A DNA stretch of 64,000 bases from Sneathiella chinensis (GCF_012720115.1 NZ_VNWN01000004.1:682001-746000); one strand, 5' to 3'; shown: positions 10,650 to 18,214, counted from the first letter of the stretch. Numbers and translations are program-made. The notes: generated by a model not told the origin, from the sequence alone.

Positions 10650-11108
10650 TCACGCCTCCGCCCGAAGTTTGGCCGCAAGATGGATGGCCTTTCGGATGCG
10701 CGGATAAGTGCCGCAGCGGCAGATGTTGGTGATGGCATCGTCGATATCCGCATCCGTGGGCGACGGGTTATCGCGGAGCAGGGAACTGACGGCCATGATC
10801 ATGCCGGACTGGCAATAGCCGCACTGGGGAACCTGTTCCTCTATCCATGCGACCTGAACCGGGTCCAGTCCGTCTGGGGACAGGCCCTCGATGGTGGTGA
10901 TTTCGCTGCCGATAACATCACTGACCGGGACAACGCAGGAGCGCACGGCCTCTCCGTCCACATGGACGGTGCAGGCCCCGCAGGCGGCAACGCCGCACCC
11001 GAATTTTGTGCCTGTCAGGCCGACCGTGTCGCGCAGCACCCAAAGAAGGGGCGTGTCCTCTTCTGCGTCGATATCGGTTGTCTGTCCGTTGATGCTCAGT
11101 TTCAGCAT
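10650..11108 (-). CDS. 2Fe-2S subunit of Mo-hydroxylase (IorA-like)
   Basis: Electron-transfer subunit of 152 residues with two [2Fe-2S] clusters. The plant-type ferredoxin cluster motif is [11 protein letters not shown] with a later Cys (VRSCVV). The C-terminal cluster motifs are CGYCQSGM and CRCGTY. It has no signal peptide, so it presumably rides out with the Tat-tagged large subunit, as in related enzymes. It is first in a two-gene operon. Confidence 0.92.
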   Translation of the reverse strand: MLKLSINGQTTDIDAEEDTPLLWVLRDTVGLTGTKFGCGVAACGACTVHVDGEAVRSCVVPVSDVIGSEITTIEGLSPDGLDPVQVAWIEEQVPQCGYCQSGMIMAVSSLLRDNPSPTDADIDDAITNICRCGTYPRIRKAIHLAAKLRAEA

Positions 11109-11370
11109 TGATGTCCCCAGCCTGTTCGTAAATGACCACCGGTTATGATTTTGGAAGTTGTGTAATTTTTGTCAATAAATCTCTCTAAAGAAGCGTTAAA
11201 TCATATAAAAACCCGGTTCCGCGAAAAGGGGCATGGCCGTCCAGATAGCCAGTCGCGCCCTGTTGCGAATGTCGGTTTTTATGATGTCGGCATGGCGATG
11301 AGTGCGAATATATCCGGGCCGAAGGGGTGATATGCCACCCGTGCAGGAGGCCTATCAATGCCGCAATCGG
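11109..11370. other. Intergenic region upstream of the Mo-hydroxylase operon
   Basis: AT-richer stretch between the divergent side of the Mo-hydroxylase operon and the 3' end of recQ. It should carry the hydroxylase promoter. I see no convincing gene or RNA in it. Confidence 0.3.
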
Positions 11371-13167
11371 TCAGACAGGCTCTGACAGGGCGTCCAGAAA
11401 GGCAGCGCCGTATTTGTCTCGTTTTGTCTCGCCGATGCCGGGGATTTCCCGGAAGGTTTCCATGGAGGTCGGCTTCAGGCGGACCATTTCCACCAGTGTC
11501 TTGTCATGAAAGATCACATAGGGGGGGACGTTCTGCTCTTTCGCCAGTTCTAGCCGCCGGGCCTTGAGGCGGGCGAAAAGTTGGCGTTCCTCCTCTGTGT
11601 CCAGCGAGATGGGGGCACGGGACCGGCTGCTGCCGCCCTTGGATTTTTCCAGTTTCCGGATATGCAGGCTTTCCTTGCCCTGCAGCAGGGGGCGGCATTT
11701 CTCGTCAAGGGACAGGCTGCCATACCCTTCCGTGTCGGTATTGATATAGCCAAGGGCGAGAAGACGGCGGATCAGGGATTGCCATTCCGCCCGTGTTTTC
11801 GAGGTTCCCTTGCCATACACATTGAGGGTGTCATGACCAGTGCTGCGGATCTTGTCCGTATCAGCCCCCAGCAGAACATCAATGATATGGCCGCTGCCAT
11901 ACATCTGGCCGGTGCGGTAGATGCAGGACAGGGCCAGTCTTGCATCTTCGGTGCCGTCGATCAGGGTCGGCGGGGCCATGCAGTTATCGCAGTTGCCACA
12001 TGGGGCCGGGTTTTCGTCCCCGAAATAGGTGAGCAACAGGACCCGGCGGCAAGAAACCGTCTCGCAGAAATCCAGCAGGGAAGAGAGCTTTTGGTTTTCG
12101 ATCAGGCGCTGTTCCGGCGGCAGGGACGCCCCCATCAGTTGCTTGATCTTGACGATATCCTGATGGCCGAAGGTCATCCAGGCCGTTGCAGGCAATCCGT
12201 CCCGCCCGGCGCGCCCCGTTTCCTGATAATAGGATTCCATGTTCTTCGGCAGGTCCAAATGGGCGACAAAGCGCACATCCGGCTTGTCGATCCCCATACC
12301 AAACGCAATGGTGGCGACGATGATCAGGCCATCTTCCTTGAGAAACCGGTCCAGCGTTGTGGCCCGGACCTCTGACGGCAGGCCCGCATGATAGGGCAGG
12401 GCATTATACCCGGCATCCTGCAGTTTCTCGGCCGTGGCCTCGACCTTTTTCCGGGACATGCAATAGACAATACCGGCATCATCCGGGTGGTTGTTCTTTA
12501 AAAATGAAACTAACTGGTTAAGTCCATTTTTCCGGTCAGTGACATTGTAGGTGATATTCGGGCGATCAAAGCCGGACTGGAACACCTTCCCGTATTGCAG
12601 GCCAAGCCTTTCGACAATGTCTTTACGGGTTTCCGTATCGGCCGTGGCGGTCAGGGCGATGCGCGGCACCGTCGGGAACTGTTCCTGAAGCAGGGCAAGG
12701 CGGCGGTATTCCGGCCGGAAGTCATGCCCCCACTGGGAAACGCAATGGGCCTCGTCGATGGCGAACAGGGCCGGGTTCAGGCGTTTCAGGATATCCGGGA
12801 AGTTGCCCGAGAAAAGCCGTTCCGGGGCCACATATAACAGCTTGATCTCGCCCGCCATCAGGGCTTTTCGCACCTGCGACTGTTCGTCCATTTCCTGGGA
12901 TGAATTGAGGGCCGCCGCCGGTATGCCCAGCTGGTTCAGGGCTTCCACCTGATTTTGCATCAGGGCAATCAGCGGCGAGACAACAACGGTCAGCCCGTCA
13001 AGGCAGAGGGCCGGAACCTGATAGCACAGGGATTTCCCGCCGCCGGTTGGCATCAGGACAAGGGCATCCCCACCGGACAGGATATGGTGGATGATGTCCG
13101 CCTGCTGGTGGCGAAACTCGGGATACCCGAAAACGGATTGTAATATGTGTAACGGATCACGCGACAT
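11371..13167 (-). CDS. recQ: ATP-dependent DNA helicase RecQ
   Basis: 3'-5' DNA helicase of the RecF recombination/repair pathway, 598 residues. Walker A is MPTGGGKS (about 39-46), the DEAH box is at about 138-141, and the RecQ family stretch AHCVSQWGHDFRPEY is present. The RQC zinc site uses the cysteines around CRRVLLLTYFG and CGNCDNC. A winged helix and a C-terminal HRDC domain complete the protein. ATG 13167 is chosen, preceded by AGGGG; a TTG 15 bases upstream also keeps the frame. It lies 39 bases after the small HTH gene, so it could be read through from the reb operon. Confidence 0.95.
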   Translation of the reverse strand: MSRDPLHILQSVFGYPEFRHQQADIIHHILSGGDALVLMPTGGGKSLCYQVPALCLDGLTVVVSPLIALMQNQVEALNQLGIPAAALNSSQEMDEQSQVRKALMAGEIKLLYVAPERLFSGNFPDILKRLNPALFAIDEAHCVSQWGHDFRPEYRRLALLQEQFPTVPRIALTATADTETRKDIVERLGLQYGKVFQSGFDRPNITYNVTDRKNGLNQLVSFLKNNHPDDAGIVYCMSRKKVEATAEKLQDAGYNALPYHAGLPSEVRATTLDRFLKEDGLIIVATIAFGMGIDKPDVRFVAHLDLPKNMESYYQETGRAGRDGLPATAWMTFGHQDIVKIKQLMGASLPPEQRLIENQKLSSLLDFCETVSCRRVLLLTYFGDENPAPCGNCDNCMAPPTLIDGTEDARLALSCIYRTGQMYGSGHIIDVLLGADTDKIRSTGHDTLNVYGKGTSKTRAEWQSLIRRLLALGYINTDTEGYGSLSLDEKCRPLLQGKESLHIRKLEKSKGGSSRSRAPISLDTEEERQLFARLKARRLELAKEQNVPPYVIFHDKTLVEMVRLKPTSMETFREIPGIGETKRDKYGAAFLDALSEPV

Positions 13168-13206
13168 GCCCCTGTTATACAAGCTGTGGGCAACAGTACA
13201 ATCCGA

Positions 13207-13482
13207 TTAAGACTGTTTTTTGATCCGGGCCAGTTGTTCCTTCAGGGCGTGGATCTCCAGGGCGGCATCCGCCAGCAGATTTTTGAGCCGGCTGTTCTCC
13301 TCGTCCACCTGCCGAAGTCGGGCCGCTTCCTCGTCAAGGGAACTGCGGGCCTGCTTGCGCCAGCGATACAGGGTTGCCTTGGATACGCCAAACTTGCGGA
13401 GCGCTTCAGGGACGCTCAACCCGGCGTCCAGTTCATCGAGTATGGCGGCTATTTCCTCCGCTGAGTGTTGTTTTCGGGACAT
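13207..13482 (-). CDS. Small HTH protein, IS3 OrfA-like (HTH_Tnp_1), with C-terminal coiled coil
   Basis: 91 residues. The helix-turn-helix (about 6-46) is of the transposase OrfA type, with LSVPEALRKFGVSKATLYRW. A leucine-rich coiled coil (about 50-88, EENSRLKNLLADAALEIHAL) follows. No OrfB integrase or terminal repeats flank it, so this is not an intact insertion sequence. It starts 35 bases after the last reb gene on the same strand, which suggests co-transcription and perhaps a domesticated DNA-binding regulator of the R-body locus. That role is inference. Confidence 0.75.
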   Translation of the reverse strand: MSRKQHSAEEIAAILDELDAGLSVPEALRKFGVSKATLYRWRKQARSSLDEEAARLRQVDEENSRLKNLLADAALEIHALKEQLARIKKQS

Positions 13483-13517
13483 GGGGGCTCACATATGTTG
13501 CGGGGCTGCATCAGGGA

Positions 13518-13844
13518 CTATTTCCCGAGTTCGTTGACGACGGCCTGCAGGGCCGACAGGTTTTCGGTAATGGCACTGCCTGCGACCAGTTCCTGGGAGG
13601 CCTTGGCGGCGGCGGCCGGATCGGTTGTCAGCAATTGACGGGACGCCGCAAGGGTGATGGCGTTATGTATGGAATAGCTGTGCTGTTGCTGGGCGATGAC
13701 ATTCTGCAGGGCAAGGCCGATACTGTGGGCCATTTGCTGATACAGTATTGCCATGGCTTCTGCCGGGGCCTCTCCGACCACCTTCATGCTGGTCTGGGTA
13801 ATGGCATCGGTTACCTGGCTGTTGACGTAGCTTTCCTCGGTCAT
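13518..13844 (-). CDS. RebB-family R-body protein (paralog 1)
   Basis: 108 residues, RebB/'killing trait' family (R-body structural subunits). It has the N-terminal VNSQVTDAITQ, the core APAEAMAILYQQMAHSIG, and a glutamine-rich LQNVIAQQQ. The C-terminal helical half (SQELVAGSAITENLSALQAVV) matches the ends of paralogs 3 and 4. AGGAG lies 7 bases before the ATG. It is the last reb gene of the five-gene block. R-bodies are coiled protein ribbons that unroll and pierce membranes; assignment to that function rests on family membership. Confidence 0.85.
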   Translation of the reverse strand: MTEESYVNSQVTDAITQTSMKVVGEAPAEAMAILYQQMAHSIGLALQNVIAQQQHSYSIHNAITLAASRQLLTTDPAAAAKASQELVAGSAITENLSALQAVVNELGK

Positions 13845-13892
13845 TCCGTTGCTCCTGCTTCGTTAGGGGCCATGGTGGACGCGGGCGACCCG

Positions 13893-14234
13893 TTACGTGT
13901 CGCTGTCATTTTTCCGGCGTTTTTTCTGCTTTGGTGCCTCTGTATGAAGGACAATCGGCTGGGCGGAATGAATGATGCGGGTGGCCGGTTGCGGACGTTG
14001 CAGAATAAGCTGGATATTCTGGGACAGGGCCGCCAGATTGACGCTGTTCACGTTCTGCTGGTTAGACACCGCATTCTGGACCGAGGCCCCGATGGACTGG
14101 GCCATGGACTGATAGAGTGTCGCCATGGAATGGGCCGGCGCCATCCCTGTCGCCAGCATGTTGGACTGGGTGATCGCGTCGGTGATCTGGCTGTTGACGC
14201 TTTTTACCGGAGTTGAGTTGTTGTTTGCGGTCAT
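13893..14234 (-). CDS. RebB-family R-body protein (paralog 2), divergent basic C-terminus
   Basis: 113 residues. The N-terminal half is canonical: VNSQITDAITQSN, APAHSMATLYQSMAQSIG, VQNAVSNQQNVNS. The C-terminal half found in its neighbours (I/LxGNPxAES) is absent and replaced by a proline-rich segment ending in a basic tail (PKQKKRRKNDSDT). It is therefore probably not interchangeable with the others and may cap, anchor or nucleate. It is separated from the upstream reb gene by 116 bases with two strong hairpins. Confidence 0.82.
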   Translation of the reverse strand: MTANNNSTPVKSVNSQITDAITQSNMLATGMAPAHSMATLYQSMAQSIGASVQNAVSNQQNVNSVNLAALSQNIQLILQRPQPATRIIHSAQPIVLHTEAPKQKKRRKNDSDT

Positions 14235-14259
14235 TGCTGTCTCTTTTCCCTACTGAAAT

Positions 14260-14343
14260 GCCTGAACCTCACAGAGAGACGGTCTCTCGGGGGCGATTGT
14301 GAGGTTCAGGCGCAGTTGCAGACAGATTGGATGCTGTCTGCAA
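14260..14343 (-). promoter_or_regulatory. Two tandem strong hairpins between reb paralogs 3 and 2
   Basis: The first inverted repeat is perfect over 14 bp (GCCTGAACCTCACA at 14260-14273; partner 14298-14311) and has a nested GAGAGA/TCTCTC stem. The second is perfect over 10 bp (TTGCAGACAG at 14316-14325; partner 14334-14343). On the transcribed strand neither is followed by a U-tract. An mRNA-stabilising, processing or partial-termination role that sets subunit ratios is more likely than simple termination. Confidence 0.6.
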
Positions 14344-14350
14344 ACCCGGA

Positions 14351-14707
14351 TTAGCGGTTAAAGCTGGGTGTGTTCGGGTTTTCCCGATTGAAGGAGTTCA
14401 TGACCCCTTTCATGGATGCCATGGATTCCGCGATCGGGTTGCCGCTCAGGATTTCCTGTGTGGCCTTGCCGGTGGTGGCTGTGTCCAGCGTATAGAGGAT
14501 AGTGACCGCGCCGGTTACCACGGCACTGTCAATGGAGTTCTTGTGCTGCTGGTTGGCAACCATGTTCTGCATGCTCATACCCGTGCTTTGTGCCAGCATC
14601 TGGTACAGCATTCCCATGGATTCTGCCGGGGCATCGCCCAGAACCTTCACGTTTGACTGGGTGACAGAATCTGTGATCTGACTGTTCATCCACGTATTTT
14701 CAGCCAT
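14351..14707 (-). CDS. RebB-family R-body protein (paralog 3)
   Basis: 118 residues. Family motifs are MNSQITDSVTQSN, APAESMGMLYQMLAQSTG and MQNMVANQQHKNS, then a C-terminal ILSGNPIAESMASM. It has a strong AAGGAG 8 bases before the ATG. It lies third in the five-gene reb block, 44 bases after paralog 4. The asparagine-rich tail (NRENPNTPSFNR) is specific to this copy. Confidence 0.86.
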   Translation of the reverse strand: MAENTWMNSQITDSVTQSNVKVLGDAPAESMGMLYQMLAQSTGMSMQNMVANQQHKNSIDSAVVTGAVTILYTLDTATTGKATQEILSGNPIAESMASMKGVMNSFNRENPNTPSFNR

Positions 14708-14751
14708 GATTTATCTCCTTGAATGAGTGTTCCTGTTAAAAGTCTCAAGAC

Positions 14752-15072
14752 CTAGAAGCCGCTTGCGGCGGCCTGAAGGGCTGTAAGGGATTCCGCGACC
14801 GGGTTACCGGCCAGGACTTCCGACGTGGATTTCGCAGCCGTTGATGCGGACAGGGAATAAAGAACGCTTGTTCCCTGCGTGGTGATGGCCAGATCAATGG
14901 TGGCCGCGCTTTGCTGGTTGGATACGGCGTTCTGCATGCTTGCGCCCACAACCTGACCGAACACCTGATAGGTGTTGGCCATGGAAATGGCAGGGGCTTC
15001 TGCAAGGTTGCTCACATTGGCCTGGGTAATGGAATCGGTAATCTGGGAGTTGACCGGGGTATCGCCTGGCAT
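14752..15072 (-). CDS. RebB-family R-body protein (paralog 4)
   Basis: 106 residues, the shortest and most typical copy. It has VNSQITDSITQAN, APAISMANTYQVFGQVVG, MQNAVSNQQ and the C-terminal VLAGNPVAESLTALQ. It is low in charged residues, as expected for polymer-forming R-body subunits. GGAG precedes the start by 8 bases. Confidence 0.86.
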   Translation of the reverse strand: MPGDTPVNSQITDSITQANVSNLAEAPAISMANTYQVFGQVVGASMQNAVSNQQSAATIDLAITTQGTSVLYSLSASTAAKSTSEVLAGNPVAESLTALQAAASGF

Positions 15073-15123
15073 GGTAATGCTCCATCATAGGGTTTAGGTT
15101 GGTTGTGCGGTTTGTCTTTCGGG

Positions 15124-15471
15124 TTATTCAGCCTGCTTTTCTTTCAGTGTCTTGAGTTCACTGATGATCGATTTCAGGGCCTCGGCTATTTCCAGATTGG
15201 ATTCATCCATCAGGATGTTCCGCACGGAACCGGCGTCGGCGGCGGTATCGAGGTTGAACAGCATGCTGATCCCCTGGGACACAATCGCGGAGTCGATGGT
15301 GTTCATATTCTGCTGGTTCGCCACGGCGTTCTGCATGGAGACACCAACCGACTGGGCAAGCAGTTGGTAGGTGGTTGCCATGGACTGGGCGGGTGCCCCG
15401 CCGAGAACAGTAAGATTGGCTTGCGTCACCGCATCCGTTATCTGGCTGTTGACGGGCGTATCTTTGGCCAT
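15124..15471 (-). CDS. RebB-family R-body protein (paralog 5, first of block A)
   Basis: About 115 residues: VNSQITDAVTQAN, APAQSMATTYQLLAQSVG, MQNAVANQQNMN, and a lysine/glutamate-rich end (SELKTLKEKQAE). ATG 15471 is preferred over ATG 15486 because GGAGG lies 9 bases upstream and inside the longer version. It is the promoter-proximal gene of the minus-strand block reb5-4-3-2-1, followed by the HTH gene. Confidence 0.86.
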   Translation of the reverse strand: MAKDTPVNSQITDAVTQANLTVLGGAPAQSMATTYQLLAQSVGVSMQNAVANQQNMNTIDSAIVSQGISMLFNLDTAADAGSVRNILMDESNLEIAEALKSIISELKTLKEKQAE

Positions 15472-15678
15472 TGGGCATTCCTCCATGCATCAAGACAAAG
15501 CGATGAATATGAGATGTTCATCATTCGACAGTGGCAAGACGCACCGGTTTGAGAATATGTGAAGAACGGGTTGGGATTTTCTTTTCCCGGTTGCGAAAAC
15601 TCTTATTTGTGTTTTTGCCAGAAAACAGGCAAAACCGTGGTTTGTTGCGTAGGGCGTCAGTGTTGAAAGAAGATATTC
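15472..15678. promoter_or_regulatory. Divergent promoter region, reb block A / methionine aminopeptidase
   Basis: This 207-base region must drive the five-gene reb block leftward and the map gene rightward. It contains an inverted repeat TTTTGCC / GGCAAAA (15613-15619, 15628-15634) that could be an operator or a small hairpin. No confident -35/-10 pair was identified. Confidence 0.4.
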
Positions 15679-16416
15679 ATGATTGTTAAAACCGAAACGG
15701 ACCGGCAGGGACTGATTGAGATCGGCGGTATCATCCGGCAGATCCTCGACGAAGTGGAAACGCTGGTTCGTCCGGGGATCACCACACTGGAGCTGGACCG
15801 GATCGTGGGTGAGAGGCTGGCCCATCACGGCGCCCGCTCGGCGCCCATGCTGGCCTATGATTTTCCGGGTTTTTGCTGCATCAGTGTCGGGGATGAGGCC
15901 GCGCACGGTATTCCGGGACCGCGGGTGCTGCAGGAAGGCGAACTGGTCAATGTTGATGTGTCGGCGGAAAAGAACGGTTACTGGGCAGATTCAGGACGGT
16001 CCATTCCGGTCGGAAAGGTCAAGGATCACCTGACGCATCTGTGCAATGCGACCCGCAAGGCCCTGAAAGAAGGGGTGAAGGCGGCGCGGGCCGGGTCCCC
16101 CATCAATGCCATTGGCCGTGCGGTTGAGGGCGTGGCCCGCAAAAGTGGTTTTGAAATCATTGACGGGCTGGTCGGGCATGGCGTCGGCCGCAATATTCAT
16201 GAACCCCCCGAAGTTCATAACCGCTTCCTGCCCAGCGGGAGGGATATTCTGGTCGAGGGGCTGGTCATTACCATCGAGCCCTTCCTGACCACCGGTGCGG
16301 GATATTACCGCGAGGGGGATGATGGGTGGACCCTCTATACGGGGGACGGGTCCCCCTGCGCCCAGTATGAACATACATTGATCATTACCCGGGGCAGCCC
16401 CATCATCCTGACCTGA
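15679..16416 (+). CDS. map: Type I methionine aminopeptidase, embedded in the R-body locus
   Basis: Cytoplasmic metallopeptidase removing initiator Met from nascent proteins, 245 residues. All five metal ligands align with E. coli Map at a constant offset of four: Asp93, Asp104, His167 (GHGVGRNIHEPP), Glu200 (ITIEP) and Glu231. ATG 15679 starts the conserved N-terminus. It is encoded opposite to and between two blocks of reb genes and ends 10 bases from the stop of a reb gene. Every Reb protein here has Thr, Ala or Pro at position 2, which makes them ideal substrates. A dedicated role is inference; it may be a second copy in the genome. Confidence 0.93.
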   Translation: MIVKTETDRQGLIEIGGIIRQILDEVETLVRPGITTLELDRIVGERLAHHGARSAPMLAYDFPGFCCISVGDEAAHGIPGPRVLQEGELVNVDVSAEKNGYWADSGRSIPVGKVKDHLTHLCNATRKALKEGVKAARAGSPINAIGRAVEGVARKSGFEIIDGLVGHGVGRNIHEPPEVHNRFLPSGRDILVEGLVITIEPFLTTGAGYYREGDDGWTLYTGDGSPCAQYEHTLIITRGSPIILT

Positions 16417-16426
16417 TCAGGGCGTC

Positions 16427-16870
16427 TTATCCGCCCATCTTCTTGACGATGCTATCCATGGCAACGGCTGTTGCCGCAATGGCATCCGCGGTAATGCCGG
16501 CGATTTCCTGACTGGTCTGTGCCGTCAGGGCCGTGGCCCCGGCGTTGGTTACCGAATTCAGGCCGGTAACAGCGGTTTGCGTCTGGGAGTTGAGCGCCTG
16601 TGTGATGGCGGCGGTCTGGGCGTTATAGCTTTCGCCGATGGTGGTTTTCTGGGCACTGAGGACAGCCGCCTCGGCGTTCTTGAGTGCGGTCAGGGACGCG
16701 GCCCCTGCGCTGGTAACACTGTTCAGAACATTGGCGTTGATGGTCGCGTTCTCAAGGGCAAGGCCCGATGAATGGGCGGCAAACTGATAAAGAAGCCCCA
16801 TGGCAAAACTGGGAGATTCCTCAACATTTGCCATCATGGCGGTGAAGGGCGGCTTTGTGTTTTCAGTCAT
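16427..16870 (-). CDS. Divergent RebB-like protein with internal repeat (paralog 6)
   Basis: 147 residues, longer than the rest. The RebB core is recognisable but lacks the VNSQITD start: it reads ESPSFAMGLLYQFAAHSSG then ALENATINANVLNS. The C-terminal part is alanine/threonine-rich with an internal duplication, LNSVTSAGAASLTAL (49-63) and LNSVTNAGATALTAQ (104-118), exactly 55 residues apart. The protein is probably helical. It is second gene of reb block B, 60 bases after paralog 7. Confidence 0.72.
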   Translation of the reverse strand: MTENTKPPFTAMMANVEESPSFAMGLLYQFAAHSSGLALENATINANVLNSVTSAGAASLTALKNAEAAVLSAQKTTIGESYNAQTAAITQALNSQTQTAVTGLNSVTNAGATALTAQTSQEIAGITADAIAATAVAMDSIVKKMGG

Positions 16871-16930
16871 GACTAATCACTTCATACTGGACATGAAAAA
16901 GGGGGGCTGCAAGGAAACAGGGGAAGGGGC

Positions 16931-17317
16931 CTATGCGCCTTCTGCTGAATCCGTTCCGGCGGTCGCCGCGCCTTCCTCCCCGGTGCCTTCCTGCTCTCCT
17001 GATGCGGGGGCGGTTTTCTCGCCACTGATGATGGCGACCAGTTGTTCCCAATTTTTCAGGCGATCTGTCATGGTCAGTTTGTTGACCTGATCTGTCATGC
17101 CTTCCCACAGGATGTTCCCGGCGGCGGCGGATACCGCTGCTGTATTCAGGATGTTCAGGTTCTGTTGGGTGGCGATGTTGTTCTGGGCCCCCATGCCGGC
17201 GGCATGGGCGACGCTCAGATACATGGTGGCCATGGCGCTGGACGGGGCGCAGCCAAGAACAAGCTCATTCAGGGCAACGACAGATTCAGTAACAGGATTT
17301 GAGTAAGTTTTTGTCAT
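16931..17317 (-). CDS. RebB-like protein with acidic tail (paralog 7, first of block B)
   Basis: 128 residues. It has NPVTESVVALNELVLG in place of VNSQITDAITQ, then APSSAMATMYLSVAHAAG and AQNNIATQQNLN. The C-terminus is a low-complexity acidic, glycine/alanine-rich tail (about 104-128). The ribosome site is weak. It lies directly below the AT-rich region shared with the sigma-factor gene, so the two may be co-regulated. Confidence 0.78.
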   Translation of the reverse strand: MTKTYSNPVTESVVALNELVLGCAPSSAMATMYLSVAHAAGMGAQNNIATQQNLNILNTAAVSAAAGNILWEGMTDQVNKLTMTDRLKNWEQLVAIISGEKTAPASGEQEGTGEEGAATAGTDSAEGA

Positions 17318-17575
17318 TTCTTGAAATCTTTCAATGAAAATTATTTTATACTAAAGTTAATTTGGGTTTTACTTTTATATTTCAATAAAAAGATATTCCT
17401 GTTTCCGATTTATTTTAGATTTTTCTTCTAAACTTCTCTTTTTGATTATTAGGTTGTGAAAGTTTTTGTGCTGGCACTTTAAACGTGTAATTTACAACCT
17501 AAATCCACATAGCGTTCGAAAAATGCTCTTTTAAAGAGTTTTTTGTGGTTGGGATTGCTGCTGTGGAGAGACAGG
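17318..17575. promoter_or_regulatory. AT-rich divergent control region of reb block B and the sigma-factor gene
   Basis: Markedly AT-rich compared with its surroundings. It holds a perfect 9-bp inverted repeat TTAGGTTGT (17449-17457) / ACAACCTAA (17494-17502) enclosing a further GTGC/GCAC palindrome. It also holds a short stem CTCTT/AAGAG followed by TTTTTT (about 17526-17545), which looks like a weak terminator in the sigma-gene leader. No gene seen. Confidence 0.5.
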
Positions 17576-18214
17576 GTGACGAAAAACAATATCCGGTATG
17601 CCTCATCTGTAAAATCATCAGGAAAACTGAGGGAAGTTATTCTGTCGAGCGAGAGCATCTCGTCCCCATGCGAGGAGAGCACTCCGTCGCCCGCCATGTT
17701 CTGGAAGGCATGGAACAGCCACGGGGACTATCTGAAGCGGCTCAGTCAGGTATGGATGAATGTCAGCCATACGGATGCGGAGGATGCCTTCAGCGATGCT
17801 ACCATCCGGGCTTTTGAGAAATACGCCGCTCATGCCACCCAGATCAGCAACGAGCGGGCATGGTTCGCCCGGCTGCTGCACAATATCTGCATTGATATTC
17901 ACCGTTCGAACAAGCGGCGGGGGACGCTTCGCGAAAAGGTGAAGGAAATATCGGATATCGATACAGGGTTGTTGGATACGGTGATTTATACGCCGGAGGC
18001 CCGTCTGATCAATTCAGAGATCGGGGCCATGATCACGACGGCCATTCAGGACTTGCCTGAAAAGTTGCGGCAACCGCTTGTCATGCGGCTGGTCAGCGGG
18101 GATGAGTATGACCATATCGCCTGCACGTTGGGTATCTCCAACGACAACGCCCGCAAACGGGTGCAGCAGGCGCGGGCCATCCTGCGAAAGAAGCTGTCTG
18201 TTCTGAGGGAATGA
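17576..18214 (+). CDS. RNA polymerase ECF-type sigma-70 factor beside the R-body locus
   Basis: About 212 residues. Region 2 (from FWKAWNSHGDYLKRL through DAEDAFSDATIRAF and ERAWFARLLHNICIDIHR) and region 4 (AIQDLPEKLRQPLVMRLVSG, then an HTH DEYDHIACTLGISNDNARKRVQQAR) are clear. The frame opens at a TTG (17543) inside a T-tract, so GTG 17576 after GGAGAGACAGG is preferred. ATG 17696, right at region 2, is a third option. No anti-sigma gene adjoins it. Its divergent position suggests it drives the reb genes; this is inference. Confidence 0.85.
   Translation: MTKNNIRYASSVKSSGKLREVILSSESISSPCEESTPSPAMFWKAWNSHGDYLKRLSQVWMNVSHTDAEDAFSDATIRAFEKYAAHATQISNERAWFARLLHNICIDIHRSNKRRGTLREKVKEISDIDTGLLDTVIYTPEARLINSEIGAMITTAIQDLPEKLRQPLVMRLVSGDEYDHIACTLGISNDNARKRVQQARAILRKKLSVLRE

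Noticed and set aside
13207-13482. IS3-family insertion sequence
   Set aside because: Only the OrfA-like HTH is present. There is no integrase gene, no terminal inverted repeats and no target duplication visible, so it is kept as a single gene.
17318-17575. Genomic island or prophage boundary at the AT-rich stretch
   Set aside because: No integrase, tRNA or direct repeats flank it, and the genes on both sides have the usual composition. It is more simply a promoter region.
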